From Deltaproteobacteria bacterium (lineage in GTDB: Bacteria > Myxococcota > UBA796 > SXON01), in NCBI GenBank assembly GCA_947483545.1, contig CANKNP010000158.1, forward strand, positions 1 through 11,518: a DNA stretch of 11,518 nucleotides. Direction: 5' to 3'. Made by a program: the position numbers and the translations under genes. Under the pieces are notes generated by a model, which was not told the origin of the DNA, did no database searches, and was given only the letters and a program-made list of their open reading frames with translations. Of this stretch, positions 1-6,618 are shown piece by piece; the first letter of the stretch is position 1, and every line of letters begins with the position of its first letter.

Positions 1-444
1 AAGCGCCTCCTCCTCGGTGCCGATGGCGGTGGTCGTCCCCGGCACGACCGGCACGCCGGCGGCGACCATGTGTTGGCGGGCGCGGGTCTTCGAGCCCATC
101 GCTTCGATCGCTGCCGCGGGCGGGCCAATCCAAACGAGCCCAGCCTCGGCCACCATCCGAGCGAACGCGGCGTTCTCCGACAGAAACCCGTACCCGGGGT
201 GGATCGCGGTCGCGCCGGTCTTGAGCGCGGCCTCGATGATGCGGTCTCCCCGCAGGTAGCTCTCCGCAGAGGGAGCGGGTCCGACGCAAACGGCCTCCCC
301 GGCGTTCCGAACGTGCAGCGCAGCACGATCGGCCTCGGAGAACACCGCGACCGTCGGGATGCCGAGCTCATGACAGGCGCGGATGACGCGCACGGCGATC
401 TCACCGCGGTTGGCGACGAGCACCTTTTTCAACGGGGGGGTCAT
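1..444 (-). CDS. accC: Biotin carboxylase (acyl-CoA carboxylase subunit), N-terminal part
   Basis: N-terminal 148 residues of a biotin carboxylase; the rest lies beyond base 1. The enzyme uses ATP and bicarbonate to carboxylate biotin on a carrier protein, for acetyl-CoA carboxylase or a related propionyl/methylcrotonyl-CoA carboxylase. Visible family motifs are [13 protein letters not shown] (residues 11-23), [10 protein letters not shown] (82-91), WIGPP then AIEAMGSK, and AGVPVVPG near 129-136. The ATG at 444 gives the expected start about ten residues before ANRGEI. The ATP-grasp domain and any fused biotin domain are outside the window, so stand-alone AccC cannot be told from a PccA/MccA-type alpha subunit. 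I see no clear ribosome binding site. The CotH gene ends 22 bp upstream on the same strand, so the two may be cotranscribed. Confidence 0.93.
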   Translation of the reverse strand, partial: MTPPLKKVLVANRGEIAVRVIRACHELGIPTVAVFSEADRAALHVRNAGEAVCVGPAPSAESYLRGDRIIEAALKTGATAIHPGYGFLSENAAFARMVAEAGLVWIGPPAAAIEAMGSKTRARQHMVAAGVPVVPGTTTAIGTEEEAL

Positions 445-466
445 GGGGCGGGAGACTAACGGGAAA

Positions 467-1747
467 CTACTCCAGCCCCCACGCCGTGCGCATCGCATCG
501 GAGCGTGTTTCGATCCATGTGCGCAGCGCCGCGCGCTCCCGATGGACCGATTGAATGCCGCACTCCCGCTTCGGATCGTCCTCTGCCAACTGCCCGGTCA
601 TGCTGGATAGCTCGTCGTACCAGGTCAAGAGCGCCTCGGTGTCGATCGTCTCCAGCACGGCCGCCATCGCCGTAGGCTGCCCGGCCAGACAGTCGGGATC
701 CCGCCAGCAGTGGTTCGCGATCATGCCTGTCGGGGAATTCCAGCTCATGCCCCAGGCGTAGTCCTCGATGAACGCGTAGTCGAAGTCCCACGGCATCAAG
801 ATCATCTTGCCGTCCGAAGGCCGGAAGTAGACGCGGTAATTGTTGCGGTTCATGGCGTAGCCATCCACGTGGCCAATCCACTGCTCGACCGCGAAGTTCG
901 TGTGCAGCTCCTGCCAATCCACGAGTCCGTCGAGCGCCTCCGCGAAGCCGGGGCCGGGGCGACCGTGGGCCCCGATGGCGTCGGAGATGGCGAAGATCTC
1001 CGCGTTGCCGGTGTCCTCGCCCTCTTCGAGCTGGAACAGAGCATCGACACCGGTGGCGAAGTCCAGCAGGATGTAGGAGCCATCGTCGTAGTAGAGGTAC
1101 TTGCCATCGTAGAGTTGGCCGGTGTCGTCGCCGGGGAACCGGTCTGTGAGGAATTTGGCGTCCGGGACCTCGACGACCACGTAGAGGCCGTAGTCCTCGT
1201 CGTTCACCATCACGTGGGCGAACGAGGTGCGCGAGGCGGCGAGCCCAGCGTCCCGAAAAACGCGGTAGCCCAACGGCTCTTTGAGGTACGAGCAGTCCAC
1301 CACCTCGTTGTTCAACGACATCGACTTCAGACCGTGCAGGTCCTGCCCATCCACGAACTCGCCGAAGTCCATTTTGAACTTTGGCTTCTGATCGATCGTC
1401 CGGAAGGAGCCGACCTTGCCACGGAGCCGGAGCCCCAGCTCACCGACCAGCTCGCCGTCGAAGGTCGCGTTGGCGACGACGAACTCGTAGGGGTCGGCAC
1501 GCAGATCGGCCCAGGAGTCGGTGGGGATCGTGAGCACCACCTCGTGGATCTGGGCCTCGTCGAACCACGCGGCTTGCCAGTCCACGTCGCTCACCTCTGG
1601 CTCCACAGACGTGTCCGCCGTCTCCTGTTCGGAGTCGTCCCCCCCGATCACCGTTGGAATGCTGGTATCGGCGGGGGGCGTCGTGTCGCTCGGGGTTGGC
1701 CCGCCGCAGCCGACGAGCAGAAGGGGGACAGCAGAACGGAGCAACAT
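467..1747 (-). CDS. CotH-kinase-family lipoprotein
   Basis: Predicted 426-residue secreted lipoprotein of the CotH family, whose spore-coat member is an atypical protein kinase. It starts with a short hydrophobic signal and lipobox LVGC (Cys14), then an acidic Thr/Pro/Asp-rich linker to about residue 53. Family features follow in order: [11 protein letters not shown] (106-116) with the basic KPKFKMDF segment, SMSLNN (142-147), [15 protein letters not shown] (186-200), [17 protein letters not shown] (292-308) and MPWDFDYAF (318-326). The last two carry the Asp/Asn residues that in CotH enzymes hold metal and catalyse transfer. I chose the ATG at 1747 because it puts the lipobox at the N-terminus; the reading frame stays open upstream but becomes arginine-rich and unlike protein. 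Kinase activity is inferred from family, and many such lipoproteins have unknown substrates. A TATGAT box lies 6 bp before the ATG. Confidence 0.9.
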   Translation of the reverse strand: MLLRSAVPLLLVGCGGPTPSDTTPPADTSIPTVIGGDDSEQETADTSVEPEVSDVDWQAAWFDEAQIHEVVLTIPTDSWADLRADPYEFVVANATFDGELVGELGLRLRGKVGSFRTIDQKPKFKMDFGEFVDGQDLHGLKSMSLNNEVVDCSYLKEPLGYRVFRDAGLAASRTSFAHVMVNDEDYGLYVVVEVPDAKFLTDRFPGDDTGQLYDGKYLYYDDGSYILLDFATGVDALFQLEEGEDTGNAEIFAISDAIGAHGRPGPGFAEALDGLVDWQELHTNFAVEQWIGHVDGYAMNRNNYRVYFRPSDGKMILMPWDFDYAFIEDYAWGMSWNSPTGMIANHCWRDPDCLAGQPTAMAAVLETIDTEALLTWYDELSSMTGQLAEDDPKRECGIQSVHRERAALRTWIETRSDAMRTAWGLE

Positions 1748-1801
1748 GCGGGCATCATAGCCCCGAGAACGCGCACGCGGGCGGCGCGATACGTGTCCTG
1801 C

Positions 1802-2884
1802 GTGAACGACGCCCATCGCCCCTCGGGCCTGCACGATGCCGCGCTTCTCGTGTTGCAACGCGCCGCCACCTCCCTGGCCGCGAACGGCGACTGGCGTGCC
1901 GCGCTCGCGGACGTGCTGAGCGTCTGCATGGACGCCGTGCCGCTCTCGGGGGCGCTGATCGCCACGCCCACAGGACCCGACGGTGGCTTGGAAATCCTCG
2001 CGGCAGCCGGAGCCGTGGACACCCTCGCCGGCCACGTGCTGACGGACGTGACGGACACGTTCGCCACGGGCCGCGCGAGGATCGTCCACGCGCCCGCCCC
2101 GCCCTCAGCGTTCGCGGCGATGTCGCTGCGGGCCGAGCCGCTCGAGGCCGACCAGCACCGGCTCGGCGTGTTGCTGCTCGCGACCGGAGAGCACGACCTC
2201 GGCGACGGGGGCTGGCCCACCTTCGCTGGTACGCTGGCGACCCAGATCGCGCACGTCCTCGCGTTGGCGGGGAAGCTCGCGCAGGCCGCAGAGCGGGATC
2301 TCGGCGATCACCACGCGCTCACGACCATGAACGCCGCGGTGCTGTGGATGGAGGGGGATCGGGTCGTGGGTCACCGCGGGGATCTGCGTGCGCTCGTCGG
2401 CGACTTTGTCGGCGCAATCGACCTCGCGACGTTGTTCCTGACCCGAAAGGGCGGGGACGCGACCGGCCGGACGGGCAAGCGGCTGGTGCTCCGGCGGCTG
2501 GAGGGGGGGCGCGCGCTCCTCGTCCGCGAGGTTCGCGACACCGGAGGAGCAAACAACGCCGTTGAGCGCGCGATGGTCGCCTTGGCTGCGATCCTGCCCG
2601 CCATTGGGGTTGTAGGTCCCCCGCAGTGGGGCTCGCCCATCGAAGTGACCGGTCGGCATGGAGAGGCGATGGGCGGGTTCGTGGGGTACGCCAAAGCGCT
2701 CGCCACAAGCGCCGCGCTGGCTCCGGGGGCCTTGTACACGGTCGAGCCCGGTTGGTTCTTGCTCACGGGCCCGGCACCCCTCCCCCCCGTCACCCAGGCG
2801 GTCTGGCTCGCGCACGGAGCCCGGCTCGACCCGGCCGCGCACCCCGGCACGTGGACGCTCCGACTCCCGTTGACACAAATCTGA
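1802..2884 (+). CDS. GAF/PAS-like signalling protein with degenerate kinase-like tail
   Basis: A 360-residue soluble protein with no signal peptide or membrane segment; I do not recognise a named family. Residues about 11-160 read like a GAF domain: a long amphipathic helix, alternating strands such as GALIATP, EILAAAG, ARIVHAP and LGVLLLATGE, then a closing helix. Residues about 172-245 read like a small PAS-type domain (NAAVLWMEGDRVVGHRG, then LVLRRLEGGRALLVREV). The end, AHGARL followed by GTWTLRLPL, looks like the last strands of a histidine-kinase ATPase domain, but I see no phosphoacceptor His box and no N or G1 box. It may be a sensor that has lost kinase activity, or the likeness may be chance. 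The start is GTG at 1802; GTG at 1793 is possible and there is no clear ribosome binding site. It diverges from the CotH gene 54 bp away. Confidence 0.75.
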   Translation: MNDAHRPSGLHDAALLVLQRAATSLAANGDWRAALADVLSVCMDAVPLSGALIATPTGPDGGLEILAAAGAVDTLAGHVLTDVTDTFATGRARIVHAPAPPSAFAAMSLRAEPLEADQHRLGVLLLATGEHDLGDGGWPTFAGTLATQIAHVLALAGKLAQAAERDLGDHHALTTMNAAVLWMEGDRVVGHRGDLRALVGDFVGAIDLATLFLTRKGGDATGRTGKRLVLRRLEGGRALLVREVRDTGGANNAVERAMVALAAILPAIGVVGPPQWGSPIEVTGRHGEAMGGFVGYAKALATSAALAPGALYTVEPGWFLLTGPAPLPPVTQAVWLAHGARLDPAAHPGTWTLRLPLTQI

Positions 2885-2978
2885 CCCGCTCAGCGGCCCA
2901 ACATCGGCCTTCCCGGTGGCGACAGTACGCGATTCGTGCCACACTCGGGGCGCTCTTCTCCCCCCCTTTGAGGTGTCC

Positions 2979-3806
2979 ATGCGCTCTCTCCTCGTTCTCT
3001 CCCTGGCTCCGTTCCTCTTCGCGGGCTGTGGTGACAAAGACTCCGATGGGGACGGCCTCACCGACGACCAGGAGGAGACCTTCGGTACGAGCTCGGAGGC
3101 GGTTGACTCCGACGAAGACGGGCTGACGGACAAGGAGGAGTTCGACCTCGGGACCGACGGCACCGAGATCGACTCCGACGCGGACGGCTACAACGACCTG
3201 GACGAGGTGAACGAAGGCTCCGATCCGACCGACTCGGACAGCATGATCTACGCGGGGGGCTGGCCCTACTATGCGGACAAGGACAGCATCTCGGACCCCG
3301 GCTTCGGGGGGAGCACCGCGAACGGAGAGACCATCGCGCGGTTTGCGTGGCCCGATCAGTTCGGCGACACCGTGGACATCTACGACTTCGCCTACCAGGG
3401 CGTCCCCGTCATCATCGATGTCTCGGGGATGTGGTGCTACTACTGCAACGAGATGGCGAAGTGGCTGGAGGGCAAAAACAACGGCCTCGAGGACTACTAC
3501 GGGCAAGAGACCTGGTTCCAAGAAATCCCGGAGATGGTGGAGAACGGGGACCTGATCTGGGTGACGGTGCTGGACTCCGACTGGAACGGCCGCGGGCTCA
3601 GCGAAGAGGAGCTCGTGGAGTGGTACGAGGAGTACCCCCACGAGAAGGTCGCGATCCTCGGCGACATGGACGGCGAGATGGTCGACTACCTTGAGCTCGT
3701 CGGCTACCCCACATTGCTGGTCCTCAACGAGGACATGACGATCGAGAAGCTGAACAGCGATTACTCGAAGGTGCTCGACAAGGCCTACAACATGGCGAGC
3801 GAGTAG
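2979..3806 (+). CDS. Thioredoxin-fold lipoprotein with thrombospondin type-3 repeats
   Basis: A 275-residue envelope lipoprotein. Signal peptide and lipobox FAGC place the lipidated Cys at residue 17. Residues 19-89 hold about three acidic DxDxDG-type calcium-binding repeats (DSDGDGLTD, DSDEDGLTD, DSDADGYND), as in thrombospondin type-3 repeats. The C-terminal half is a TlpA/thioredoxin-like domain: strand GVPVIIDVSG (141-150), redox site CYYC (153-156), strand DLIWVTVLDSD (191-201) and cis-proline segment GYPTLLVL (242-249). It probably reduces or isomerises disulfides, or senses redox state, at the cell surface or in the periplasm; the partner is unknown. The ATG at 2979 is preferred over the upstream ATG at 2916 because it gives a proper lipoprotein signal and has GAGGT at 2970-2974. 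It is the first gene of a three-gene unit. Confidence 0.9.
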   Translation: MRSLLVLSLAPFLFAGCGDKDSDGDGLTDDQEETFGTSSEAVDSDEDGLTDKEEFDLGTDGTEIDSDADGYNDLDEVNEGSDPTDSDSMIYAGGWPYYADKDSISDPGFGGSTANGETIARFAWPDQFGDTVDIYDFAYQGVPVIIDVSGMWCYYCNEMAKWLEGKNNGLEDYYGQETWFQEIPEMVENGDLIWVTVLDSDWNGRGLSEEELVEWYEEYPHEKVAILGDMDGEMVDYLELVGYPTLLVLNEDMTIEKLNSDYSKVLDKAYNMASE

Positions 3807-3821
3807 CGCTTCGAGTCTTCG

Positions 3822-4985
3822 GTGCGAAGGCCCGCCCGGTTCTTCCTGGCGGGCCTTCTTGCGTTCAGCCCCTCCGCCCGCGCTGAGACCATCGACGCGA
3901 CGCGCTTGGTGGTGCTGACCACGACGGATCGGACCTCCATGGGAGGAGCCGGGATCGCCTATGCGACCGGCGCCAACGGGCTCTTTTTCCACCCCGCGGC
4001 GCCTGCGCTGCGAGACCCGGGGCAAACCGCGCCCTTTTCGTTCTCGTTCGCCTTCGGCAACCTCAAGCTCGGGGTCGGCCACCCCTCGGACGTGGGCAAC
4101 ACCGGGAGCACGGAGGGGTGGACGGGAGGGATGTCCAACCTCGGGCTGTCCGCAGGGATCCGGCACGCCGGCCTCGGCGTTGTGGCCAGCTCCCTGACAT
4201 ACAGCCAAGGCGACCGGACCATCACCACCACCGAGGCGCACGCGACCGCGGCCGGGGCGGTGTGGGGCGACCACGTGGTGTTCGGGGGAGGGTACAGGCT
4301 CCTCGCGCTGAAGGTCGTGAGTGGGCAAACCACGACGGAGCTCTGGGGGAGTGGGATCGAGACGGGGCTTGTCTTGGCGGACCTCTGGGGCGGGTTCAAC
4401 ACCGGGTCCACGTTCCGGAGCGGGGTCACCGCGCGCGATGCAGGCGGGAGCGAGGAGGGTGCGGCGCGGGTGCCCTGGCAGGTGACCTCGGGGATCGGCT
4501 GGCGCTCCTTCCGGAGCCCGGTTGCGTCGCGCTTTCCCGCCACCACGCTCGTCGTGGACCTCGTCGTCGATGGGGTGGTGGCCGATGGCTACGCGCTCGA
4601 GCCGCTCCTGGACGGGCGGGTGGTCCCGCGGGGACGCGCCACGACCGTGTCCCCGCACGTGGGGGCGCAAGTCGAGGTGATGAGCAACCGACTGCGCCTG
4701 CGCGCGGGGAGCTATTTGGAGCCGAGCCGAACCGAGCTCTCAGGCGACCGCCTGCACGGCACGGGCGGCTTTGAGCTCCGCCTGATCAAGGTGAAAGCGC
4801 TCAAGGGCTTCATCGACTTTGACCTCAAGTGGGAGGCGGGGCTCGACGCGGCGCCACGGTACCTCAACCTGGCGTGGCTCGGGATCGGGTTCTGGCAACC
4901 GCTCCCGCCCGCGATCGTCGCACCTCTCGACGAGACACCGCTTGACGGGACGCCCCCGCCGGGGGACAGTTCCCCGCAGGAGTAG
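3822..4985 (+). CDS. Outer-membrane beta-barrel protein, FadL/PorV-like
   Basis: A 387-residue exported protein with signal peptide 1-21 (cleavage after SARA). The segment MGGAGIAYATGANGLFFHPA (40-59) resembles the N-terminal signature of FadL/OmpP1 and PorV-type barrels, where a Met-Gly-Gly-Ala stretch is followed by an Asn- or His-Pro-Ala motif. The rest is rich in Gly and alternating hydrophobic residues typical of barrel strands. The barrel appears to close near LNLAWLGIGFW, followed by a Pro/Asp-rich tail of about 28 residues, so the usual terminal aromatic residue is not at the end. FadL homologues move hydrophobic substrates and PorV-type proteins help secretion; which applies here is unknown. 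The start is GTG at 3822, 15 bp after the thioredoxin lipoprotein gene, with no strong ribosome binding site, suggesting coupled translation. Confidence 0.8.
   Translation: MRRPARFFLAGLLAFSPSARAETIDATRLVVLTTTDRTSMGGAGIAYATGANGLFFHPAAPALRDPGQTAPFSFSFAFGNLKLGVGHPSDVGNTGSTEGWTGGMSNLGLSAGIRHAGLGVVASSLTYSQGDRTITTTEAHATAAGAVWGDHVVFGGGYRLLALKVVSGQTTTELWGSGIETGLVLADLWGGFNTGSTFRSGVTARDAGGSEEGAARVPWQVTSGIGWRSFRSPVASRFPATTLVVDLVVDGVVADGYALEPLLDGRVVPRGRATTVSPHVGAQVEVMSNRLRLRAGSYLEPSRTELSGDRLHGTGGFELRLIKVKALKGFIDFDLKWEAGLDAAPRYLNLAWLGIGFWQPLPPAIVAPLDETPLDGTPPPGDSSPQE
4978..4982 (+). promoter_or_regulatory. Ribosome binding site overlapping the upstream stop
   Basis: AGGAG lies inside the last codons of the barrel gene, with its final bases reaching the TAG stop (4983-4985), and 7 bp before the ATG at 4990. 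This fixes the start of the small duplicated-domain gene and indicates that the two genes are translated from one mRNA. Confidence 0.7.
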
Positions 4986-4989
4986 CCCC

Positions 4990-5505
4990 ATGCCGCCCAC
5001 CCGCGTGGCCATATACGCCGGAACCCACTGGGTGGTCGGCCTCCTGAACACGGAGAACCGCCGGTTGAACGAGATCGCGAACGACCGCGCCAGCGAGTTC
5101 TTCTCCCTGACGGATGCGCGGGTTCACGCCGAGCCGGACCTTCGCCAGCCGCTGACGATGCTGCCCCGCATCGTGATCCCGAAGTCCGCGGTGACGTTGC
5201 TCGCGCCGCTGGAGGAGCGGCACGAAGCGCCAGAGAAGCGCCGGACCTACATGCAACGAAAACTCGCGTTCCCGATCTTCGTGACCGTGGCCGGCGCCGA
5301 GATCTTGGGGAACCTTCACCTCACCACCCGCGTGGACCCCGTCGCGCTGCTGGCACGACTGGCGACCGAAGGCGCCACCTTTTTCGCGGTCGCAGACGCC
5401 GAGGTGGTTCAGCTTCCCTCGTTGGGCGGGGGGGAGTTCGCGTCCGTCGTGCTCATCGCGAGACAAGCGGTCACGAGCTGCTATCTGGCGGACGCGCCGG
5501 TCTGA
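4990..5505 (+). CDS. Small soluble protein with a duplicated domain
   Basis: A 171-residue protein without signal peptide or membrane segment, so probably cytosolic; no named function recognised. It appears to be two copies of one domain of about 70 residues. Copy 1 (about 5-72) runs RVAIYAG, VVGLLNTE, LNEIAND, EFFSLTDARV, then IVIPKSAVTLLA. Copy 2 (about 96-166) runs IFVTVAG, ILGNLHLTT, LLARLATEG, TFFAVADAEV, then VVLIARQAVTSCYL. Both share the order strand, Gly-Leu/Asn-Leu turn, helix, FF-x(3)-DAxV, and strand with AVT. The pattern vaguely recalls small actinobacterial proteins of the DUF6812 kind, but I cannot confirm this. The start is ATG at 4990, 4 bp after the barrel gene's stop, with AGGAG at 4978-4982 overlapping that stop: a tightly coupled last gene of the unit. 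Confidence 0.8.
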   Translation: MPPTRVAIYAGTHWVVGLLNTENRRLNEIANDRASEFFSLTDARVHAEPDLRQPLTMLPRIVIPKSAVTLLAPLEERHEAPEKRRTYMQRKLAFPIFVTVAGAEILGNLHLTTRVDPVALLARLATEGATFFAVADAEVVQLPSLGGGEFASVVLIARQAVTSCYLADAPV

Positions 5506-5510
5506 TGGGG

Positions 5511-5653
5511 AGGCCGGAGGCTGAAGGCCGGAGGCAACGGGCGGCCCGGGGCCACCCCAAGGGGCACCCGAGCCGGGTCCCGGCGTCGGCGGGTATGCGC
5601 TCGTACCCGAGCGCACCCCGGCTCACGAGGGGCGTGGGGGGCTTGCCCCCCAC
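5511..5653. repeat. Extragenic palindromic cluster between convergent genes
   Basis: This non-coding stretch joins several structures. An 11-bp direct repeat AGGCCGGAGGC occurs at 5511-5521 and 5525-5535. An outer inverted repeat, GAGCCGGGT (5570-5578) with ACCCCGGCTC (5615-5624, one extra C), encloses a hairpin GGGTATG (5591-5597) / CGTACCC (5602-5608) that includes one G-T pair. A final perfect hairpin GTGGGGGGC (5634-5642) / GCCCCCCAC (5645-5653) would fold with a CUUG tetraloop closed by G-C. It lies between the ends of two converging genes, so it may stop transcription from both sides, but no T-run follows. It resembles REP-like repeats common in large GC-rich genomes; copy number cannot be judged from one window. 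Nothing gene-like is convincing from 5506 to 5706. Confidence 0.6.
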
Positions 5654-5706
5654 AAAGCAGGGCGGGTTCGGAAGCCAGCCCCGGCGACAAAGTTCACGTC
5701 AGGACC

Positions 5707-6609
5707 CTAAACCATCCCCGGCTCCACGTAAAACCATCGCGCCTCAGGGCAACGATCACGAACCTTCGCCTCGAATTCGTTGATCACTGCGCAAACCTCC
5801 GAGGCTGTCAGCGTGCCGGTGATCTGTACCTTCGCGAGCACGAGCACCTCGCCAGGACCCTGCTGGATCGTGATCAGTCGCAGGATGCTGTGGATCTGCG
5901 GGTGCTCCCGCGCGGCCTCCTCGACCACCGCTGCGATCTTCACGTCCGCGCTCTCGCCCACGAGAAGCGACTGCACCTCGCGCGCAAGGAAAATCGCGAC
6001 CGCGATGAGCACCACGCCGATCGCGATGCTGCCGCCCCCGTCCCAGCGCGGATCTCCCGTGACCTCGGCGATGGCGAGCGCCATCGCTGCGATCATCAGG
6101 CCCAAGGAGGCCGCCGCATTCTCGCCGAACACGACGACCAGGTCGGAGTCCTTCGAGTCGCGGAGGTAACGATAAAAGGTGGTCTTTCCCCGGCGCTTGT
6201 TCATCTCGCGCACGTTGGAGAGCGTGGCGGCGCCCTCGACGAGCAGCGACACGAGCAGGATCCCAATCGCGATCCCGACGTGCTCGAGCTCCGCGGGGTG
6301 CCGAACCTTGTGGACGCCCTCGTAGAACGAGAACACCCCACCGCCGGTGAACAGCAGCATCGCCACCATGAACGACCAGAAGTACAGGGACCGCCCGTAC
6401 CCCAGCGGGTGAAGGGCATCGGCCGGGCGCTTGGCCTGCTTCACGCCGAGCAGGAGCAAGAGCTGGTTGGCGCAGTCCGAGACGCTGTGAATCGTCTCCG
6501 CGGCCATGGAGCCAGAGCCGGTGAAAAACGCAGCCACCCCCTTGACCACGGCGATCACTCCGTTCGCTGCGAGGGACTGGAGGATGTGGGAGTTGGGGTT
6601 TGCGCTCAC
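5707..6609 (-). CDS. Cation diffusion facilitator, SLC30A9 (ZnT9)-like
   Basis: A 300-residue inner-membrane metal transporter of the cation diffusion facilitator family, which exports Zn(II) or related divalent ions in exchange for protons. Six membrane segments are apparent up to about residue 208, followed by a cytosolic ferredoxin-like C-terminal domain (about 218-298). The TM2 metal site is HSVSD (His41, Asp45), followed by the clade-typical segment ALHPLGYGRSLYFWSF (65-80). DPRWDGGGSIAIGVVL (187-200) precedes TM6 and LLVGES follows it. TM5 reads GENAAASLG (162-170); from recall, relatives of SLC30A9 usually have Glu-Asp here, so Asn164 is unusual. The start is GTG at 6609, 9 bp after the stop of the glycosyltransferase gene on the same strand, so the genes are likely cotranscribed. 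Metal specificity cannot be read from the sequence. Confidence 0.93.
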   Translation of the reverse strand: MSANPNSHILQSLAANGVIAVVKGVAAFFTGSGSMAAETIHSVSDCANQLLLLLGVKQAKRPADALHPLGYGRSLYFWSFMVAMLLFTGGGVFSFYEGVHKVRHPAELEHVGIAIGILLVSLLVEGAATLSNVREMNKRRGKTTFYRYLRDSKDSDLVVVFGENAAASLGLMIAAMALAIAEVTGDPRWDGGGSIAIGVVLIAVAIFLAREVQSLLVGESADVKIAAVVEEAAREHPQIHSILRLITIQQGPGEVLVLAKVQITGTLTASEVCAVINEFEAKVRDRCPEARWFYVEPGMV

Positions 6610-6618
6610 CGGGCTGCG

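Noticed and set aside
710..1801. N-terminal extension of the GAF-like protein
   Set aside because: Antisense of the CotH gene, which is clearly coding on the minus strand.
2870..2875. TTGACA matching the -35 consensus
   Set aside because: It lies in the last codons of the GAF gene and no plausible -10 sequence occurs 15-19 bp downstream.
5471..5783. Short open frames across the convergent intergenic region
   Set aside because: They are formed by the repeats and hairpins and have no ribosome binding site; their Pro/Arg/Gly-rich sequence is typical of GC-rich repeats.
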